Source of the DNA: an uncultured Eubacteriales bacterium | GTDB lineage: Bacteria > Bacillota > Clostridia > Christensenellales > Aristaeellaceae | DNA length: 64,000 bases | Direction: 5' to 3' | Assembly: GCA_900315585.1 (NCBI GenBank) | Contig: OMZP01000015.1 | Location: 1-64,000 of the forward strand | In this document: positions 44,399 through 53,559 of the stretch, in pieces | Numbering within the stretch: the stretch's first letter is position 1 | Layout of the letters: each line of letters begins with the position of its first letter | The notes under the pieces: model-generated | Databases searched by the model: none | The model's input: only the letters and a program-made list of their open reading frames with translations | Told to the model about the DNA's origin: nothing | Made by a program: the position numbers and the translations under genes

Positions 44399-44513
44399 TG
44401 TAGGGGCGGCGTTGCGCCGCCCGCCCCCGGCAGAGCCGGGCCCCAATCGCTGCCGCGCGCAATCGCGGAATGCAACCGGGGAAAACGGCGGGCGCCGCAA
44501 CGGCGCCCCTACA
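44399..44513. repeat. MITE-like 115-bp element with inverted ends
   Basis: The left end TGTAGGGGCGGCGTTGCGCC and the complement of the right end, TGTAGGGGCGCCGTTGCGGC, form imperfect terminal inverted repeats. Similar end fragments occur at about 33408 and 35743. No gene is seen in 44359-44678 apart from this. Confidence 0.7.
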
Positions 44514-44678
44514 TCTTGTTGGTATACATATATTCATTAATGGTCGTCCTTTCGGTGACACTTTGAAAAGCCCTCTTTTATTTCCACACTGTAAATAATT
44601 CCCGCACCCTTGATTCCCGCGCTCATTCAGAGTATTATTATGATGGTTTTATATTTATATTAACTGGGAAGCGATCGC

Positions 44679-46562
44679 ATGCGGAATTACAGAATCGCGT
44701 TCTTCACCGTGGACTGGAACTATGCCCTGGTGGAAGCCACGCTGCACGGCCTGAAGAAGTACGTGAACGAGCACGAGAACGTGCAGCTGTGCGTGTTCGA
44801 CTGCTTCGGCAAGGACACCGAGAGCGCCAAGGACCACAGCGAATACGGCATCTACAACCTGGCGGACCTGGGCCAGTTCGACGGGGTGCTGGTGCAGGGC
44901 AACCAGATCGTGCTGAAATCCGCGCGGGACGCCCTGGGCCGCCGCATCGCCCGGGCGGGCATCCCCGCCGTGACCATCGGCAGCGCCGTGGAGGGCTGCG
45001 CCCTGGTGAACATCGACAACGAGCGCGCCCAGTACGACATGACCGCCCACGTGATCCAGGAGCACGGCGCGAAAAAGCTGGTCTACCTCACCGGCATCCT
45101 GGACAACGGCAGCCTGGAGGCCCGGCAGCGCCTGGACGGCTTCCTTGCCGCCTGCCGGGACAACGGCGTGGACGAGGCCGAGATTGAAGTCTTCCCCTGC
45201 ACCTGGCGCACCACCGACGGCAACCGCGTGGCGGAGGAGTGGGTGCGCGCCGGCAAGCCCCTGCCGGACGCCTTCATCTGCGGCAACGACGAGATGGCCC
45301 TAGGCGTGCTGGAGACCCTGACGGCCCACGGCAATTGCGTGCCCCGGGACACCCTCATCACCGGCTTCGACAACCTGGACAGCGCCAAGCTCTCCAGTCC
45401 CCGCCTGTCCACCGTGCACCGCAGCTACGCCGACATGGACTACGCGGCCATGGACGCGCTGATCCGGCGCATCGACGGCACCGACACGCGGGACTTCATC
45501 CCCTTCGGCTACGAGCTGGTGTACTCCGAGTCCTGCGGCTGCCAGAACGTCGCCCGGCCCAACACCATCCGCGACATGTACTTCCACCAGACCAGCTTCC
45601 TGAAGAACTTCTATATCTTGCAGGACAAGATCGCCGAGGAGATGTTCGAGGCCGACAACCTAAAGGATCTGATGGGCATTGTGGAGAGCAACCACGAGAT
45701 CTTCGGCTGCGACAGCGCCTACCTGTGCGTCAACGGCTTCTACTGGGACGAGTTCGACAAGACCCAGTGGCGGCGGCGCTCCGACACCTTCGACGCGGAG
45801 ATGGTCCTCTGCGCCTGCGGCACGAACCTGCCGGAGACGGCGGGTCACCTGCGCTTCACCCGTTTGCCCACCAGCCGCCTGCTGCCGGAAAGCCTGATGG
45901 CCCGCGAACGATTCCTGATCTTCTACCCGCTGCACTACAACACCTACTCCATCGGCTACCTGGCCATGGACAGCATCAGCGACGCCGCCAAGCTGAACCT
46001 GCACAAGAGCATCTTCAGCTTCCTGGAGATCGCCATCGAGAACGTGCGCAAGAAGTGCCTGCTGCGCCAGCTGAACGACGAGCTGGACGACCTGTACGTG
46101 CGCGACGGGCTCACCGGCCTGTACAACCGCTTCGGCTATGACCGCTACGCCCAGCAGGCCTTCGACGCCTGCGTGAAGCGGGAGGGCGGCGCCCGCATCC
46201 TGTTCGTGGACATGGACGACCTCAAGCCCATCAACGACGTGTTCGGCCACGAGATCGGCGACGAGGCCATCCGCGCCGCCGCCAACGCCCTGAAGACCGC
46301 CTGCGGCGAGGACAACTTCCTGATGCGCTACGGCGGCGACGAGTTCCTGGCCATCGCCCCGCTGAAGGAGACCGGGCTGGAGGCGGCCATCCAGTCCGCC
46401 GCCCGCGCCGCCAACGAGGCCCACGACCTCCCCTACCACCTCGGCCTCAGCGTGGGCACCATCGAGGTCCCCTCCGACGACCCCCGCTCCCTGGACGAGT
46501 GCGTCCAGGCCGCCGACGCGCTGATGTACGAGAACAAGAAGCGGCGGAAGGGATTGAAATAG
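44679..46562 (+). CDS. Soluble diguanylate cyclase with a LacI/periplasmic-binding-type sensor domain
   Basis: A 627-residue cytosolic protein without membrane segments. Residues 1-280 form a type I periplasmic-binding fold of the LacI/GalR regulator class (GVLVQGNQIVL, AFICGNDEMALGVLE, ITGFDNLDSAKLSSPRLSTV) but with no HTH. A GAF-like middle follows (about 300-460). A GGDEF domain closes the protein (DGLTGLYNRFGYDRY, FVDMDDLKPIND, RYGGDEFLAIA). The active GGDEF signature is intact and no RxxD inhibitory site precedes it. It probably makes cyclic-di-GMP in response to an intracellular small molecule. Confidence 0.88.
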   Translation: MRNYRIAFFTVDWNYALVEATLHGLKKYVNEHENVQLCVFDCFGKDTESAKDHSEYGIYNLADLGQFDGVLVQGNQIVLKSARDALGRRIARAGIPAVTIGSAVEGCALVNIDNERAQYDMTAHVIQEHGAKKLVYLTGILDNGSLEARQRLDGFLAACRDNGVDEAEIEVFPCTWRTTDGNRVAEEWVRAGKPLPDAFICGNDEMALGVLETLTAHGNCVPRDTLITGFDNLDSAKLSSPRLSTVHRSYADMDYAAMDALIRRIDGTDTRDFIPFGYELVYSESCGCQNVARPNTIRDMYFHQTSFLKNFYILQDKIAEEMFEADNLKDLMGIVESNHEIFGCDSAYLCVNGFYWDEFDKTQWRRRSDTFDAEMVLCACGTNLPETAGHLRFTRLPTSRLLPESLMARERFLIFYPLHYNTYSIGYLAMDSISDAAKLNLHKSIFSFLEIAIENVRKKCLLRQLNDELDDLYVRDGLTGLYNRFGYDRYAQQAFDACVKREGGARILFVDMDDLKPINDVFGHEIGDEAIRAAANALKTACGEDNFLMRYGGDEFLAIAPLKETGLEAAIQSAARAANEAHDLPYHLGLSVGTIEVPSDDPRSLDECVQAADALMYENKKRRKGLK

Positions 46563-46573
46563 CGAGCAAAAGC

Positions 46574-46610
46574 AATATGAGCCGCGGGAAATGTTCCCGC
46601 GGCTCATATT
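46574..46610 (+). terminator. Terminator of the GGDEF gene
   Basis: A 17-bp perfect stem (46574-46590 with 46594-46610; AATATGAGCCGCGGGAA) with a 3-base loop, 12 bases after the stop codon. Confidence 0.75.
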
Positions 46611-46670
46611 ATCGGCGAAGGTAAATCGATGTACCTGTCCCCGTGTCTCATTTCAACTCCATACAAACGC

Positions 46671-46707
46671 CGACGCCTGCCCCTTGAATCTATGGGGGCA
46701 GGCGTCG
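46671..46707. terminator. Second hairpin between convergent genes
   Basis: CGACGCCTGCCCC (46671-46683) pairs with GGGGCAGGCGTCG (46695-46707), followed on the plus strand by ggtttt. It lies 40 bases beyond the rny stop and may serve both strands. A short relative of the GGGGACGG repeat lies at about 46634-46655. Confidence 0.6.
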
Positions 46708-46748
46708 GGTTTTGCGTCGCGGCAGCAATCGCCAGCGGGCGCTGCCCG

Positions 46749-48260
46749 CTACTTTGCGAATTCCACTGCGCGCGTCTCGCGGATGACGTTGACCTTGATC
46801 TGTCCGGGATACTCCATCTCCTTCTCGATCCGCTTGACGATCTCGCGGGCGAGGATGAGGGTTCCGGCGTCGTTGACATCCTCCGGCTTGACGATGATGC
46901 GAATCTCGCGGCCGGACTGGATGGCGTAGCAGGTCTCCACGCCGTCGAAGGAGTAGGCGATGCTCTCCAGCTTCTCCAGGCGCTTGATGTAGTTCTCCAC
47001 GGAGATGGCGTCGGCGGCCTGCACCAGCACGGCCTCCACGCTCTTGGGCTCCACATCGCCGTGGTGGGCGGCGATGGCGTTGACCACCAGGTCGTTCTCC
47101 CGGAACTTCTTGGCCAGGTCCGCGCCGATGGTGACGTGGGTGCCCTCCACCTCGTGGTCAATGGCCTTGCCGATATCATGCAGCAGGCCTGCCCGCTTGG
47201 CGAGGGTCACGTCCGCGCCCAGCTCCGCGGCCATCACGCCGGCCAGGTGGCTGACCTCGATGGAGTGCCGCAGCACGTTCTGGCCGTAGGAGGTGCGATA
47301 GCGCATCCGACCCAGCAGCTTCACCAGCTCCGGATGGATGCCGTGCAGGTTCGTCTCGAAGATGGCCTGCTCGCCGGCCTCGCGGATCTGGTTGTCCACC
47401 TCGCGCTTGGCCTTCTCCACCATCTCCTCGATGCGGGCGGGGTGGATGCGGCCGTCCATGATCAGCTTCTCCAGGGCGATCCGGGCCACCTCGCGGCGCA
47501 CCGGGTCAAAGGCGGAGATGATCACGGCTTCCGGCGTGTCGTCGATGATCAGGTCGACGCCGGTGGCGGTTTCGAGGGTACGGATGTTCCGGCCCTCGCG
47601 GCCGATGATGCGGCCCTTCATGTCGTCGTTGGGCAGCGCCACCACGGAGACGGTGGTCTCCGCCACATGGTCGGCGGCGCACTTCTGGATGGCGAGGGAA
47701 ACGATGTCGCGGGCGCGCTTGTCCGCCTCCTCCTTCGCCTTGGCCTCCACCTCGCGCACCATCACGGCGGCGTCGTGGTAGGCGTCCTTCTGTATCCGGT
47801 CGATCAGGATCTCCTTGGCCTCGTCGGCGGTCATGCCGGCGACGCGCTCCAGCTCCTGCTTCTGTCGGTCGTGCATCTCGTTGGCTTCCGCTTCCAGGCG
47901 CTCGGCTTCACGATACTTCTCGTTCAGCGCCTCCTCGCGGGCCTCCAGGTTATCGAGCTTCTTATCAAATGCTTCCTCGCGCTGGTTCACCCTGCGCTCA
48001 AGCCGCGAAACTTCGCTGCGGCGGTCACGAACTTCTTTATCAAGCTCCGACTTCAAGCGGATGATTTCTTCCTTGGCCTCCAAGAGGGCTTCCTTTTTCT
48101 TCTCCTCAGCCTTGTGGGTGGCATCCTCCAGCATATTGGCGACGAACTCCTCCGTCTGGCCGATCTTCTTCTCCATGCCGTTCTTGCGATAGAGATAACC
48201 GGCAACCAGGCCAATGGCCAACGCAATCAGCGCAATCAATGCGACGATTGGCCAACTCAA
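46749..48260 (-). CDS. rny: Ribonuclease Y
   Basis: A 503-residue membrane-anchored endoribonuclease that initiates mRNA decay. It has an N-terminal transmembrane helix ([20 protein letters not shown]) and a long coiled coil (about 30-190). A KH domain ([16 protein letters not shown]) and an HD domain ([29 protein letters not shown]) follow. The start is TTG at 48260 with GGAGAGG about ten bases upstream; a nearby ATG is out of frame. The length is close to other RNase Y proteins. Confidence 0.96.
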   Translation of the reverse strand: MSWPIVALIALIALAIGLVAGYLYRKNGMEKKIGQTEEFVANMLEDATHKAEEKKKEALLEAKEEIIRLKSELDKEVRDRRSEVSRLERRVNQREEAFDKKLDNLEAREEALNEKYREAERLEAEANEMHDRQKQELERVAGMTADEAKEILIDRIQKDAYHDAAVMVREVEAKAKEEADKRARDIVSLAIQKCAADHVAETTVSVVALPNDDMKGRIIGREGRNIRTLETATGVDLIIDDTPEAVIISAFDPVRREVARIALEKLIMDGRIHPARIEEMVEKAKREVDNQIREAGEQAIFETNLHGIHPELVKLLGRMRYRTSYGQNVLRHSIEVSHLAGVMAAELGADVTLAKRAGLLHDIGKAIDHEVEGTHVTIGADLAKKFRENDLVVNAIAAHHGDVEPKSVEAVLVQAADAISVENYIKRLEKLESIAYSFDGVETCYAIQSGREIRIIVKPEDVNDAGTLILAREIVKRIEKEMEYPGQIKVNVIRETRAVEFAK

Positions 48261-48407
48261 AACTTCATTCCTCTCCTTTCTGTTCTATTCTCAGATCATT
48301 CCAAATCAAATTGCATGCACACATACCTATCGCAGTTTACATGACTAACGTAAGTATTTTACCCCCCGCGCCGAGCCATGTCAAGAAAAGAAATCATTAC
48401 CGACAGT

Positions 48408-49004
48408 TTATGGATTCTTCCGATTGGCGTAACGGCCGTCCCGCTTTTCGGCTTCAAAGACGAAATAGCCGTCGATCTCGTGGATTCTCACGCCGCCGAA
48501 GATGGCCCGCAGCTTGTTGCGATACCAGTCGCGCCGCTTGGTCACCATCAGCATCGTCCCTCCCAGCTTCAGGCGGTTGAAGCCCTTCTCGATGAAGTGC
48601 TTCGCCACCGCGAAATCCGACTGGTAGGGCGGGTTGGAGAGGATCAGGTCAAAGCCCGCCTCGTCGATCCCCGAAAGCCCGTCTGACACCACCGCCCGGA
48701 CGCCCCCGACGCCGTTGCGCGCCGCGTTCTGCCGGGCCGTTTCCACCGCCAGCGGGTCAATGTCGGACATGATCACGTTCTCTTCGCCGCAGCACCGGGC
48801 CGCCAGGATGCCTACCAGGCCGCTGCCGCAGCCCAGGTCCAGCACCTTCATGCCCGGGAAAAAATGTGTACAGGACAGCATCGCCAGCGTGCCGCGATCC
48901 GCGCGGCCCGGCGAGAAGAGCTCCGGGCGCGTCTCAAGCTCCAGCCGGTGTCCCATGAGCTCCGTCACGATCACCGCCAAAGCCGTCGCCTCCCGCTTCG
49001 CCAC
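48408..49004 (-). CDS. Class I SAM-dependent methyltransferase, RsmC-like (MTS domain)
   Basis: A 198-residue methyltransferase: SAM motif VLDLGCGSGLVGILAA, motif II VIMSDIDPLAVETARQNA, catalytic NPPYQSDF and the RsmC/RlmG-like layout. The NPPY signature points to methylation of an exocyclic base nitrogen, probably in rRNA. The GTG at 49004 has a weak ribosome site; ATG 48956, after CGGAG, gives a protein starting at the conserved GHRLELETRPELFS and is an alternative. Confidence 0.87.
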   Translation of the reverse strand: MAKREATALAVIVTELMGHRLELETRPELFSPGRADRGTLAMLSCTHFFPGMKVLDLGCGSGLVGILAARCCGEENVIMSDIDPLAVETARQNAARNGVGGVRAVVSDGLSGIDEAGFDLILSNPPYQSDFAVAKHFIEKGFNRLKLGGTMLMVTKRRDWYRNKLRAIFGGVRIHEIDGYFVFEAEKRDGRYANRKNP

Positions 49005-49355
49005 CGCTTGCCATACTATACCATTCCTATTATAGCATACCTTGGTCGGAGCGAATTAGAATAAACATTGACATTATGGGGAAGATAAGGGGACGGAGAG
49101 GGGTAGGGGGTAGGGATTAGGGACTAGGGACTAGGGATTAGGAATGGTGGCTGCCGCGGCTGTCCAAAAGCCTTCCCCTTCAGGGGAAGGTGGCTTGCAA
49201 GCGAAGCGCAGCAAGACGGATGATGTCGCCTCCCGTTTCTCTCCTGCCGGCTGACGTGCAATCCCGCGCGGCAGCCGCATTTCCTAATCCCTAATCCCTA
49301 CTTCCTAACCCCTCTTCCCTAATCCCTCCCCATCGCAAAAACAAGGAGCCACGCC
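49005..49355. repeat. Intergenic repeats, no gene
   Basis: Contains tandem gggattagggacta units (about 49108-49142) and a half copy of the AGCCTTCCCC...GGGGAAGGTGG element (about 49170-49235). Complementary attagg-type units (ctaatccctaatccc) follow at about 49285-49330. The two unit runs are complementary, so the whole can fold back. Confidence 0.7.
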
Positions 49356-49820
49356 ATGCCAATCTACCTCGTCGCCGCCATGCAATCCCTCCTCTACCTC
49401 GCCTCGGTGCCTGTGTGCGTGACGTTTTGCGTCAGCGGCGAGGGCGGGCTGAAGGCCGGCGCCGGCGCGGGCACGTTCAATGCGTGCCGGGCGCTGAAGC
49501 GGGCGCGTCGGGCCATGATGGAAGACGGCCCGCGGGCCAAAAAGCCCCGCGTGCCGGTGAAGGCGCTGCTGCGGCTCTTCACGCGGCTCAGGTTTGAGCG
49601 GATCAGCGTGAAGGGGCGGCTGGGCCTTTCCGACGCGGCGGCCACAGCCCTGGCCTGCGGGGGACTTACGGCGCTGGGCTCCGCGCTGCGAGCTCGGTCG
49701 GGCTCCGTGGAGGTGGACGTGGCCCCCGCCTTCGACGGGCCGCGTTTGGAGCTTCGGGGTATGGTGCGGGCGCGCATTGGGCAAATTATAGTCGCCGCCG
49801 CGAAAGCGCAATTCAGTTGA
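49356..49820 (+). CDS. YtfI-like protein (DUF2953 type)
   Basis: A 154-residue protein with an N-terminal hydrophobic segment (IYLVAAMQSLLYLASVPVCV), a basic middle and a C-terminal region (KGRLGLSDAAATALACGGL, VDVAPAFDGPRLELRG) that fits the DUF2953 family. In Bacillus the equivalent ytfI sits just upstream of the sporulation gene ytfJ, as here with 15 bases between. AAGGAG precedes the ATG. The function is unknown; a role in the spore or envelope is inferred from context. It is shorter than typical members. Confidence 0.7.
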   Translation: MPIYLVAAMQSLLYLASVPVCVTFCVSGEGGLKAGAGAGTFNACRALKRARRAMMEDGPRAKKPRVPVKALLRLFTRLRFERISVKGRLGLSDAAATALACGGLTALGSALRARSGSVEVDVAPAFDGPRLELRGMVRARIGQIIVAAAKAQFS

Positions 49821-49835
49821 TCGGAGGTCGACCCC

Positions 49836-50216
49836 ATGGAAAAGCATCCCATTGAAAACATCATGTCCACGACGCTGGAAAACATCCGGGACATGATCGA
49901 CGTGAACACCGTCGTCGGCGAGCCCATCGCCGCCGCGGACGGCTCCACCGTAATCCCCATCTCCCGGGTCAGCTTCGGCTTCGTCGCCGGGGGCGGCGAG
50001 TATGGCAAGGCCGCCGTCCGGCCGGAGGAGGGCCGCGGCGAGCATCCCTTCGCCGGGGGCACCGGCGCGGGCGTGACCGTGCAGCCCCTGGGCTTTCTCG
50101 TCACCAGCGCCGAGACCACGCGAATGCTCCCCGCCCAGTGCTTCCAGCCCCTGGACCGGGCCGTGGAGATGCTGCCGCAGGTGATCGCGGACATCCGCAA
50201 GGCCATTGGAAAATGA
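49836..50216 (+). CDS. gerW: GerW/YtfJ-family sporulation protein
   Basis: A 126-residue protein with the YtfJ signature: PIENIMSTTLENIRDMIDVN, VGEPI, ADGSTVIPISRVSFGFVAGG, and the Gly-rich GTGAGVTVQPLGFLV. Bacillus GerW is made in the forespore and needed for normal germination. It follows a DUF2953 gene as in Bacillus. The ggaatgagg repeat starts at its stop codon. Confidence 0.93.
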   Translation: MEKHPIENIMSTTLENIRDMIDVNTVVGEPIAAADGSTVIPISRVSFGFVAGGGEYGKAAVRPEEGRGEHPFAGGTGAGVTVQPLGFLVTSAETTRMLPAQCFQPLDRAVEMLPQVIADIRKAIGK

Positions 50217-50370
50217 GGAATGAGGAGTGAGGAATGAGGAATTCAGGTTGAAATCCTGACGGATTTCTCTGATTCAGGGGAACCGGATTGCCAAAAAACA
50301 AATCCCGCAGGGATTTGCACCGCCATTCTTCATTCTTCATTCTTCATTTTTCATTCTTCATTCCCCATCT
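50214..50370. repeat. Foldback repeat of the GGAATGAGG family
   Basis: Left units ggaatgaggagtgagg, centre hairpins aaatcctgacggatttc and aaatcccgcagggattt, right units attcttcattcttc. The same architecture as 42944-43100. Confidence 0.75.
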
Positions 50371-50421
50371 ATCATCCCCTCCCGCATCCCCGCATAGGCT
50401 CGTTGGGAGGGGGGTGGTGGC

Positions 50422-51393
50422 ATGCAGCCGACGATCGTCTGCGGGGCGGCAGTGCCGGGGATGGTGTACATAAACGGGCGCTTTGCCGGGGAGGTGGGCC
50501 CGGACCGCCCGCTGTTTCTGCCGGTGTCGCCCAGCGGCGCGGTGTACCTGGAGTATCGCCCGCTGGCAGGAACGGGGCCGTGCCTGGCCAGGCGGCTGGT
50601 GCTGTCCGGCGGGATGCCCCTACCGGAGAGCTTCGAGACGGCAGTCGGGCTGTCCGGCGTGTTCTGGCCGGGCGGGGTGCTGGAGGTGGAGTTTGCCGCC
50701 ATCGCCCCGGAGAGCCGCCGCTTCATGATCGACGGCGTTCCCGGCGAGATCCGGCGGGACGAGGGAACGGCGCTGCTCCTCGGAGACATGGCCGCGGAGG
50801 TGCCCGACGGCGCGCTGCCGCCGAGGCTGCTGGCGCTTGAGGGCGCGGCGGCGCTGCTGGGCGAGGTGGCGGGCGGCGGGCAGTACCTGCTGGCCCTGTC
50901 GGCGGACCTGACCGAGGCCACGGGCCTCATCGTCGCCCTGGCCATCGAGCCCATCGGCAGCGGCCAGTTCGACGCGGTGGTCGCCCTGGGGGATTCAGTG
51001 GGCCACGGGCGGCTGGAGCAGTGGCTGGTGGACGGCGCGGGCCCTCACCTGCTGTCCAGCCAGAGCGCCTGGAGCGAGGGCTTCCCCCGCTGGCCCGACA
51101 CCGCCGAAGCCACGGCCGTCGCCTCGGTGGAAGCCATGCTGGCGGGCCTTCCCGGCGAGGCGGAGGGCTATCTCTCCCCCGCCCTGGCCGCCGAAAAGCC
51201 CCTCGCCGCCGTGGCCGGGGCCTGCGAGCTGTGCGTGCCGATGAAGTACGCTGTGCCGGACGCCCGGCCCTGCGTGGGCCTTTTGAAGGCCGAGAATCCC
51301 CGACTCGCCCGGGTCCGCCCCCTCTACTACCGGGCCGAACCCATCGCCGGTCCCCAGGGTGCCTGGCAGATCACCGGCCTGTCGCTGGAATAA
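50422..51393 (+). CDS. Hypothetical protein
   Basis: A 323-residue protein I do not recognise. It starts MQPTIVCGAAVPGMVYINGR, is rich in Gly, Ala, Pro and Glu, and appears soluble with many predicted beta strands in its first half (an immunoglobulin-like or carbohydrate-module-like pattern). The second half is a helical region (FPRWPDTAEATAVASVEAML). No signal peptide or catalytic motif is seen. GGGAGGGG precedes the ATG. Codon use matches the chromosome. It lies alone between repeats, downstream of ytfJ. Confidence 0.75.
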   Translation: MQPTIVCGAAVPGMVYINGRFAGEVGPDRPLFLPVSPSGAVYLEYRPLAGTGPCLARRLVLSGGMPLPESFETAVGLSGVFWPGGVLEVEFAAIAPESRRFMIDGVPGEIRRDEGTALLLGDMAAEVPDGALPPRLLALEGAAALLGEVAGGGQYLLALSADLTEATGLIVALAIEPIGSGQFDAVVALGDSVGHGRLEQWLVDGAGPHLLSSQSAWSEGFPRWPDTAEATAVASVEAMLAGLPGEAEGYLSPALAAEKPLAAVAGACELCVPMKYAVPDARPCVGLLKAENPRLARVRPLYYRAEPIAGPQGAWQITGLSLE

Positions 51394-51394
51394 T

Positions 51395-51446
51395 GTGAAA
51401 TGGGGACGGTTCTCATTTCACCTTTTGGGAATGAGAAACCGTCCCT
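51395..51446. repeat. REP-like palindrome copy (GGGGACGGTTCTCATTTCA)
   Basis: Left arm gtgaaatggggacggttctc and a degenerate right arm gagaaaccgtccctc. The same family as 18675-18741. It lies between convergent genes and may double as a terminator. Confidence 0.65.
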
Positions 51447-51448
51447 CT

Positions 51449-51883
51449 TCAGTGCCCCTGGGTGGAAAAGCCCAGGGATATTTTCAGCGCCTCGCCCACG
51501 CGGGCCATGACCTCGGGCCGCAGGGTGCCGATGCGCTCCCGCAGGCGGCGCTTGTCCAGGGTGCGGATCTGCTCCGCCAGCACCACGCTGTCCTTCATCA
51601 GGCCCGTGCCCTCGCAGGCGATGGGCACGTGGGTGGGCAGCCGCGCCTTGTTCTGTTGGCCGGTGATGGCCAGCACGATCACCGTGGGGCTGTGGCGGTT
51701 GCCCACGTCGTTCTGGATCACCAGCACCGGGCGGATGCCCCCCTGCTCCGAGCCCACCACCGGGTCCAGGCAGGCGCTGAACAGATCGCCACGGGAAATC
51801 ATAGTATCACGCTCCACCATCATCGTGTGGGGCATACTATGCGGGTACGGCCGCGGCGGTGAATAGGTTGGGATTGTAGACAT
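51449..51883 (-). CDS. MazF/EndoA-type mRNA interferase, solitary
   Basis: A PemK/MazF toxin domain (SRGDLFSACLDPVVGSEQGG, RPVLVIQNDVGNRHSPTVIV, KDSVVLAEQIRTLDKRRL). In Bacillus and Clostridium EndoA cuts RNA at UACAU-type sites and is held by an antitoxin encoded directly upstream. No antitoxin gene is found here. ATG 51883 has an ideal AGGAG seven bases upstream and adds 27 residues rich in Pro, Tyr and His before the usual start at Met28 (51802); either start could be used. Confidence 0.9.
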   Translation of the reverse strand: MSTIPTYSPPRPYPHSMPHTMMVERDTMISRGDLFSACLDPVVGSEQGGIRPVLVIQNDVGNRHSPTVIVLAITGQQNKARLPTHVPIACEGTGLMKDSVVLAEQIRTLDKRRLRERIGTLRPEVMARVGEALKISLGFSTQGH

Positions 51884-51905
51884 GTTCGCGCTCCTGATTT
51901 TGTTT

Positions 51906-52036
51906 TGAGTGTGGAGAGTGGAGTGTGGAGTGAGGAGCTCCGGTTCAAATCCCTGCGGGATTTGTTGGATTAAAGGGAAATCCGCAAGTATTTCTTCCGC
52001 CATTCCTCATTCCTCATTCCCCATTCCTCATTCCCC
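51906..52036. repeat. Foldback repeat of the GGAATGAGG family
   Basis: Left units gagtgtggagtg, centre aaatccctgcgggattt and aaatccgcaagtattt, right units attcctcattcc. It occupies the whole gap between the MazF gene and ypeB. Confidence 0.7.
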
Positions 52037-52044
52037 ACCGGGAA

Positions 52045-53385
52045 TCACATCACCAGGTTCCCGTTCTCGCTCTCCACCACCTGCATCAGCCGCCGCTCCA
52101 CGCCGGTGGCGGCGTCGATATAGACCAGGAAGGTGTCGGAGCCGGAGGCGGCCTTCACCTCCCAGCAGAGGGCCTCGGCAGTGTTGTCGGGGATGACGCA
52201 CAGCCGCGCGGAAATGGGCGTCAGCGCGCCGCCGATGCGGGACACGGCGTCCTGCTCGGTGAGTGCCGGGATGGCCAGCTGCCGGGGCACGTGGTTCATC
52301 AGGTAGTTGGCGCTCTCCAGTCCCACCACCGTGCCGTCCGCCAGGGACACCTGCACCTTGATCAGATCCGGGTACAGCACCACGCCGTTCTGCACGGCGG
52401 CGAAGTTCACGGTGAGGATGCCGTCGAAGCGGCTGGAATAGGACATCTCCAGCTCCCCGTAGCCCCGCGACAGCAGGAATGCCCGCGCCGCGTCCACGGC
52501 CTGCCGGTCGGTGAGGGTCGCGCCCTCCACCGGACTGTCCGAGAGCATGTACAGCACCTGGCCGCCCGCCTTCGTCACGCCCGCGTTCAGCGTGTAGCCG
52601 TTCAACCGAGCCGTATACTCGTAGCACTCCACCGGGATGGCGCTCTCGCCGGTCAGCTCGATCTCCGCGCCGCCGCCCAGGAAGGCCGAAAGCGCCTGCC
52701 GCGCCGAGGGCTCGTCGATCACCGCCAGCCCCGCCAATGCCTTGAACTCCCCGTCGGTCCGCCCGTCGGAGAAGGGGCCGTCGTAAAGCAGCACCGGATA
52801 GTCCGCCGCCGTGCCGGTGAGGGGATAGAGGCTCTCCTCGCCGGTGGCCTCGTAGTCCTGTGCGTCGAACACCGCCTCGCCCCGCTCGTAGCGGTCCAGC
52901 AGGCGGCCCATGCGCACGGAGAAGGCCGCCGCCGTCTGGCTGAGGCGCTCCAGGGCGTCGTAGTCCTCCCCGGTCAGCTCGCCGCCGTTGGCCAGCTTCG
53001 TGGAGAGGGACGTGGCGAAGTCCCCCGCCTGGTTGATGAACTTCAGCGTGGCCGACACGGTCTCCTGGCCCAGGGGCAGCAGCGCCAGGTTGGAAAGCGC
53101 GCCCTGGGTCTGCAGGGCGGTCTCGTTCAGCAGGGTCTGCATCTGCCCCTTTTCCCCCGCCACCAGCAGCTTCCGGAAGTTCACGCTCATGCCCTCCGTC
53201 AGCTCGCAGGTCTCGTAGAAGGCCTTCTGCACCACGGCGCTCAGCCGGGCGTTGGCCTCGTTCAGGCGGGCGGTCTGGGCCGTCGAAAAGGCCAGCACCC
53301 CCGCCAGCAGCGCCGCCAGGGCGACATTGAGCACCCGCGCCCAGTCCCGGGCGCGGACGTTGGATACGTAGTAGGTTGCGTTCAT
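52045..53385 (-). CDS. ypeB: Germination protein YpeB
   Basis: A 446-residue protein with one N-terminal membrane anchor (VLNVALAALLAGVLAFS), a helical region and PepSY-like repeats (DAVSRIGGAL; AARAFLLSRGYGELEMSY; CWEVKAASGSDTFLVYIDAATG). In spores it partners the cortex-lytic enzyme SleB and each stabilises the other. AAGGAG precedes ATG 53385. It follows sleB on the same strand with a 174-base gap that contains a MITE-like repeat. Confidence 0.93.
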   Translation of the reverse strand: MNATYYVSNVRARDWARVLNVALAALLAGVLAFSTAQTARLNEANARLSAVVQKAFYETCELTEGMSVNFRKLLVAGEKGQMQTLLNETALQTQGALSNLALLPLGQETVSATLKFINQAGDFATSLSTKLANGGELTGEDYDALERLSQTAAAFSVRMGRLLDRYERGEAVFDAQDYEATGEESLYPLTGTAADYPVLLYDGPFSDGRTDGEFKALAGLAVIDEPSARQALSAFLGGGAEIELTGESAIPVECYEYTARLNGYTLNAGVTKAGGQVLYMLSDSPVEGATLTDRQAVDAARAFLLSRGYGELEMSYSSRFDGILTVNFAAVQNGVVLYPDLIKVQVSLADGTVVGLESANYLMNHVPRQLAIPALTEQDAVSRIGGALTPISARLCVIPDNTAEALCWEVKAASGSDTFLVYIDAATGVERRLMQVVESENGNLVM

Positions 53386-53401
53386 GGTCGACTCCTTATT
53401 C

Positions 53402-53550
53402 AGCCTTCCCCCCTGGGGAAGGTGGATTTGGTGGAAAACACTTGTGTTTTTCGGCAAAGACGGATGAGGTCGGATCCGCACCGCAAATCGTTTTCCCGCG
53501 GCGACCTCATCCGGCCCTGCGGGCCACCTTCCCCAAAGGGGAAGGCTTTT
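53402..53550. repeat. MITE-like element with AGCCTTCCCC ends
   Basis: About 150 bp. The ends AGCCTTCCCCCCTGGGGAAG and the complement of CTTCCCCAAAGGGGAAGGCT are inverted. The inner copies GACGGATGAGGTCG and CGACCTCATCCGG are also inverted. The related element at 59845-60157 shares both layers. Confidence 0.75.
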
Positions 53551-53559
53551 GAAGAAAAC

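Noticed and set aside
51936..51952. GGTTCAAATCC resembling a tRNA T-arm (also near 42970)
   Set aside because: It is part of the dispersed foldback repeat; no acceptor, D or anticodon arms can be folded around it.
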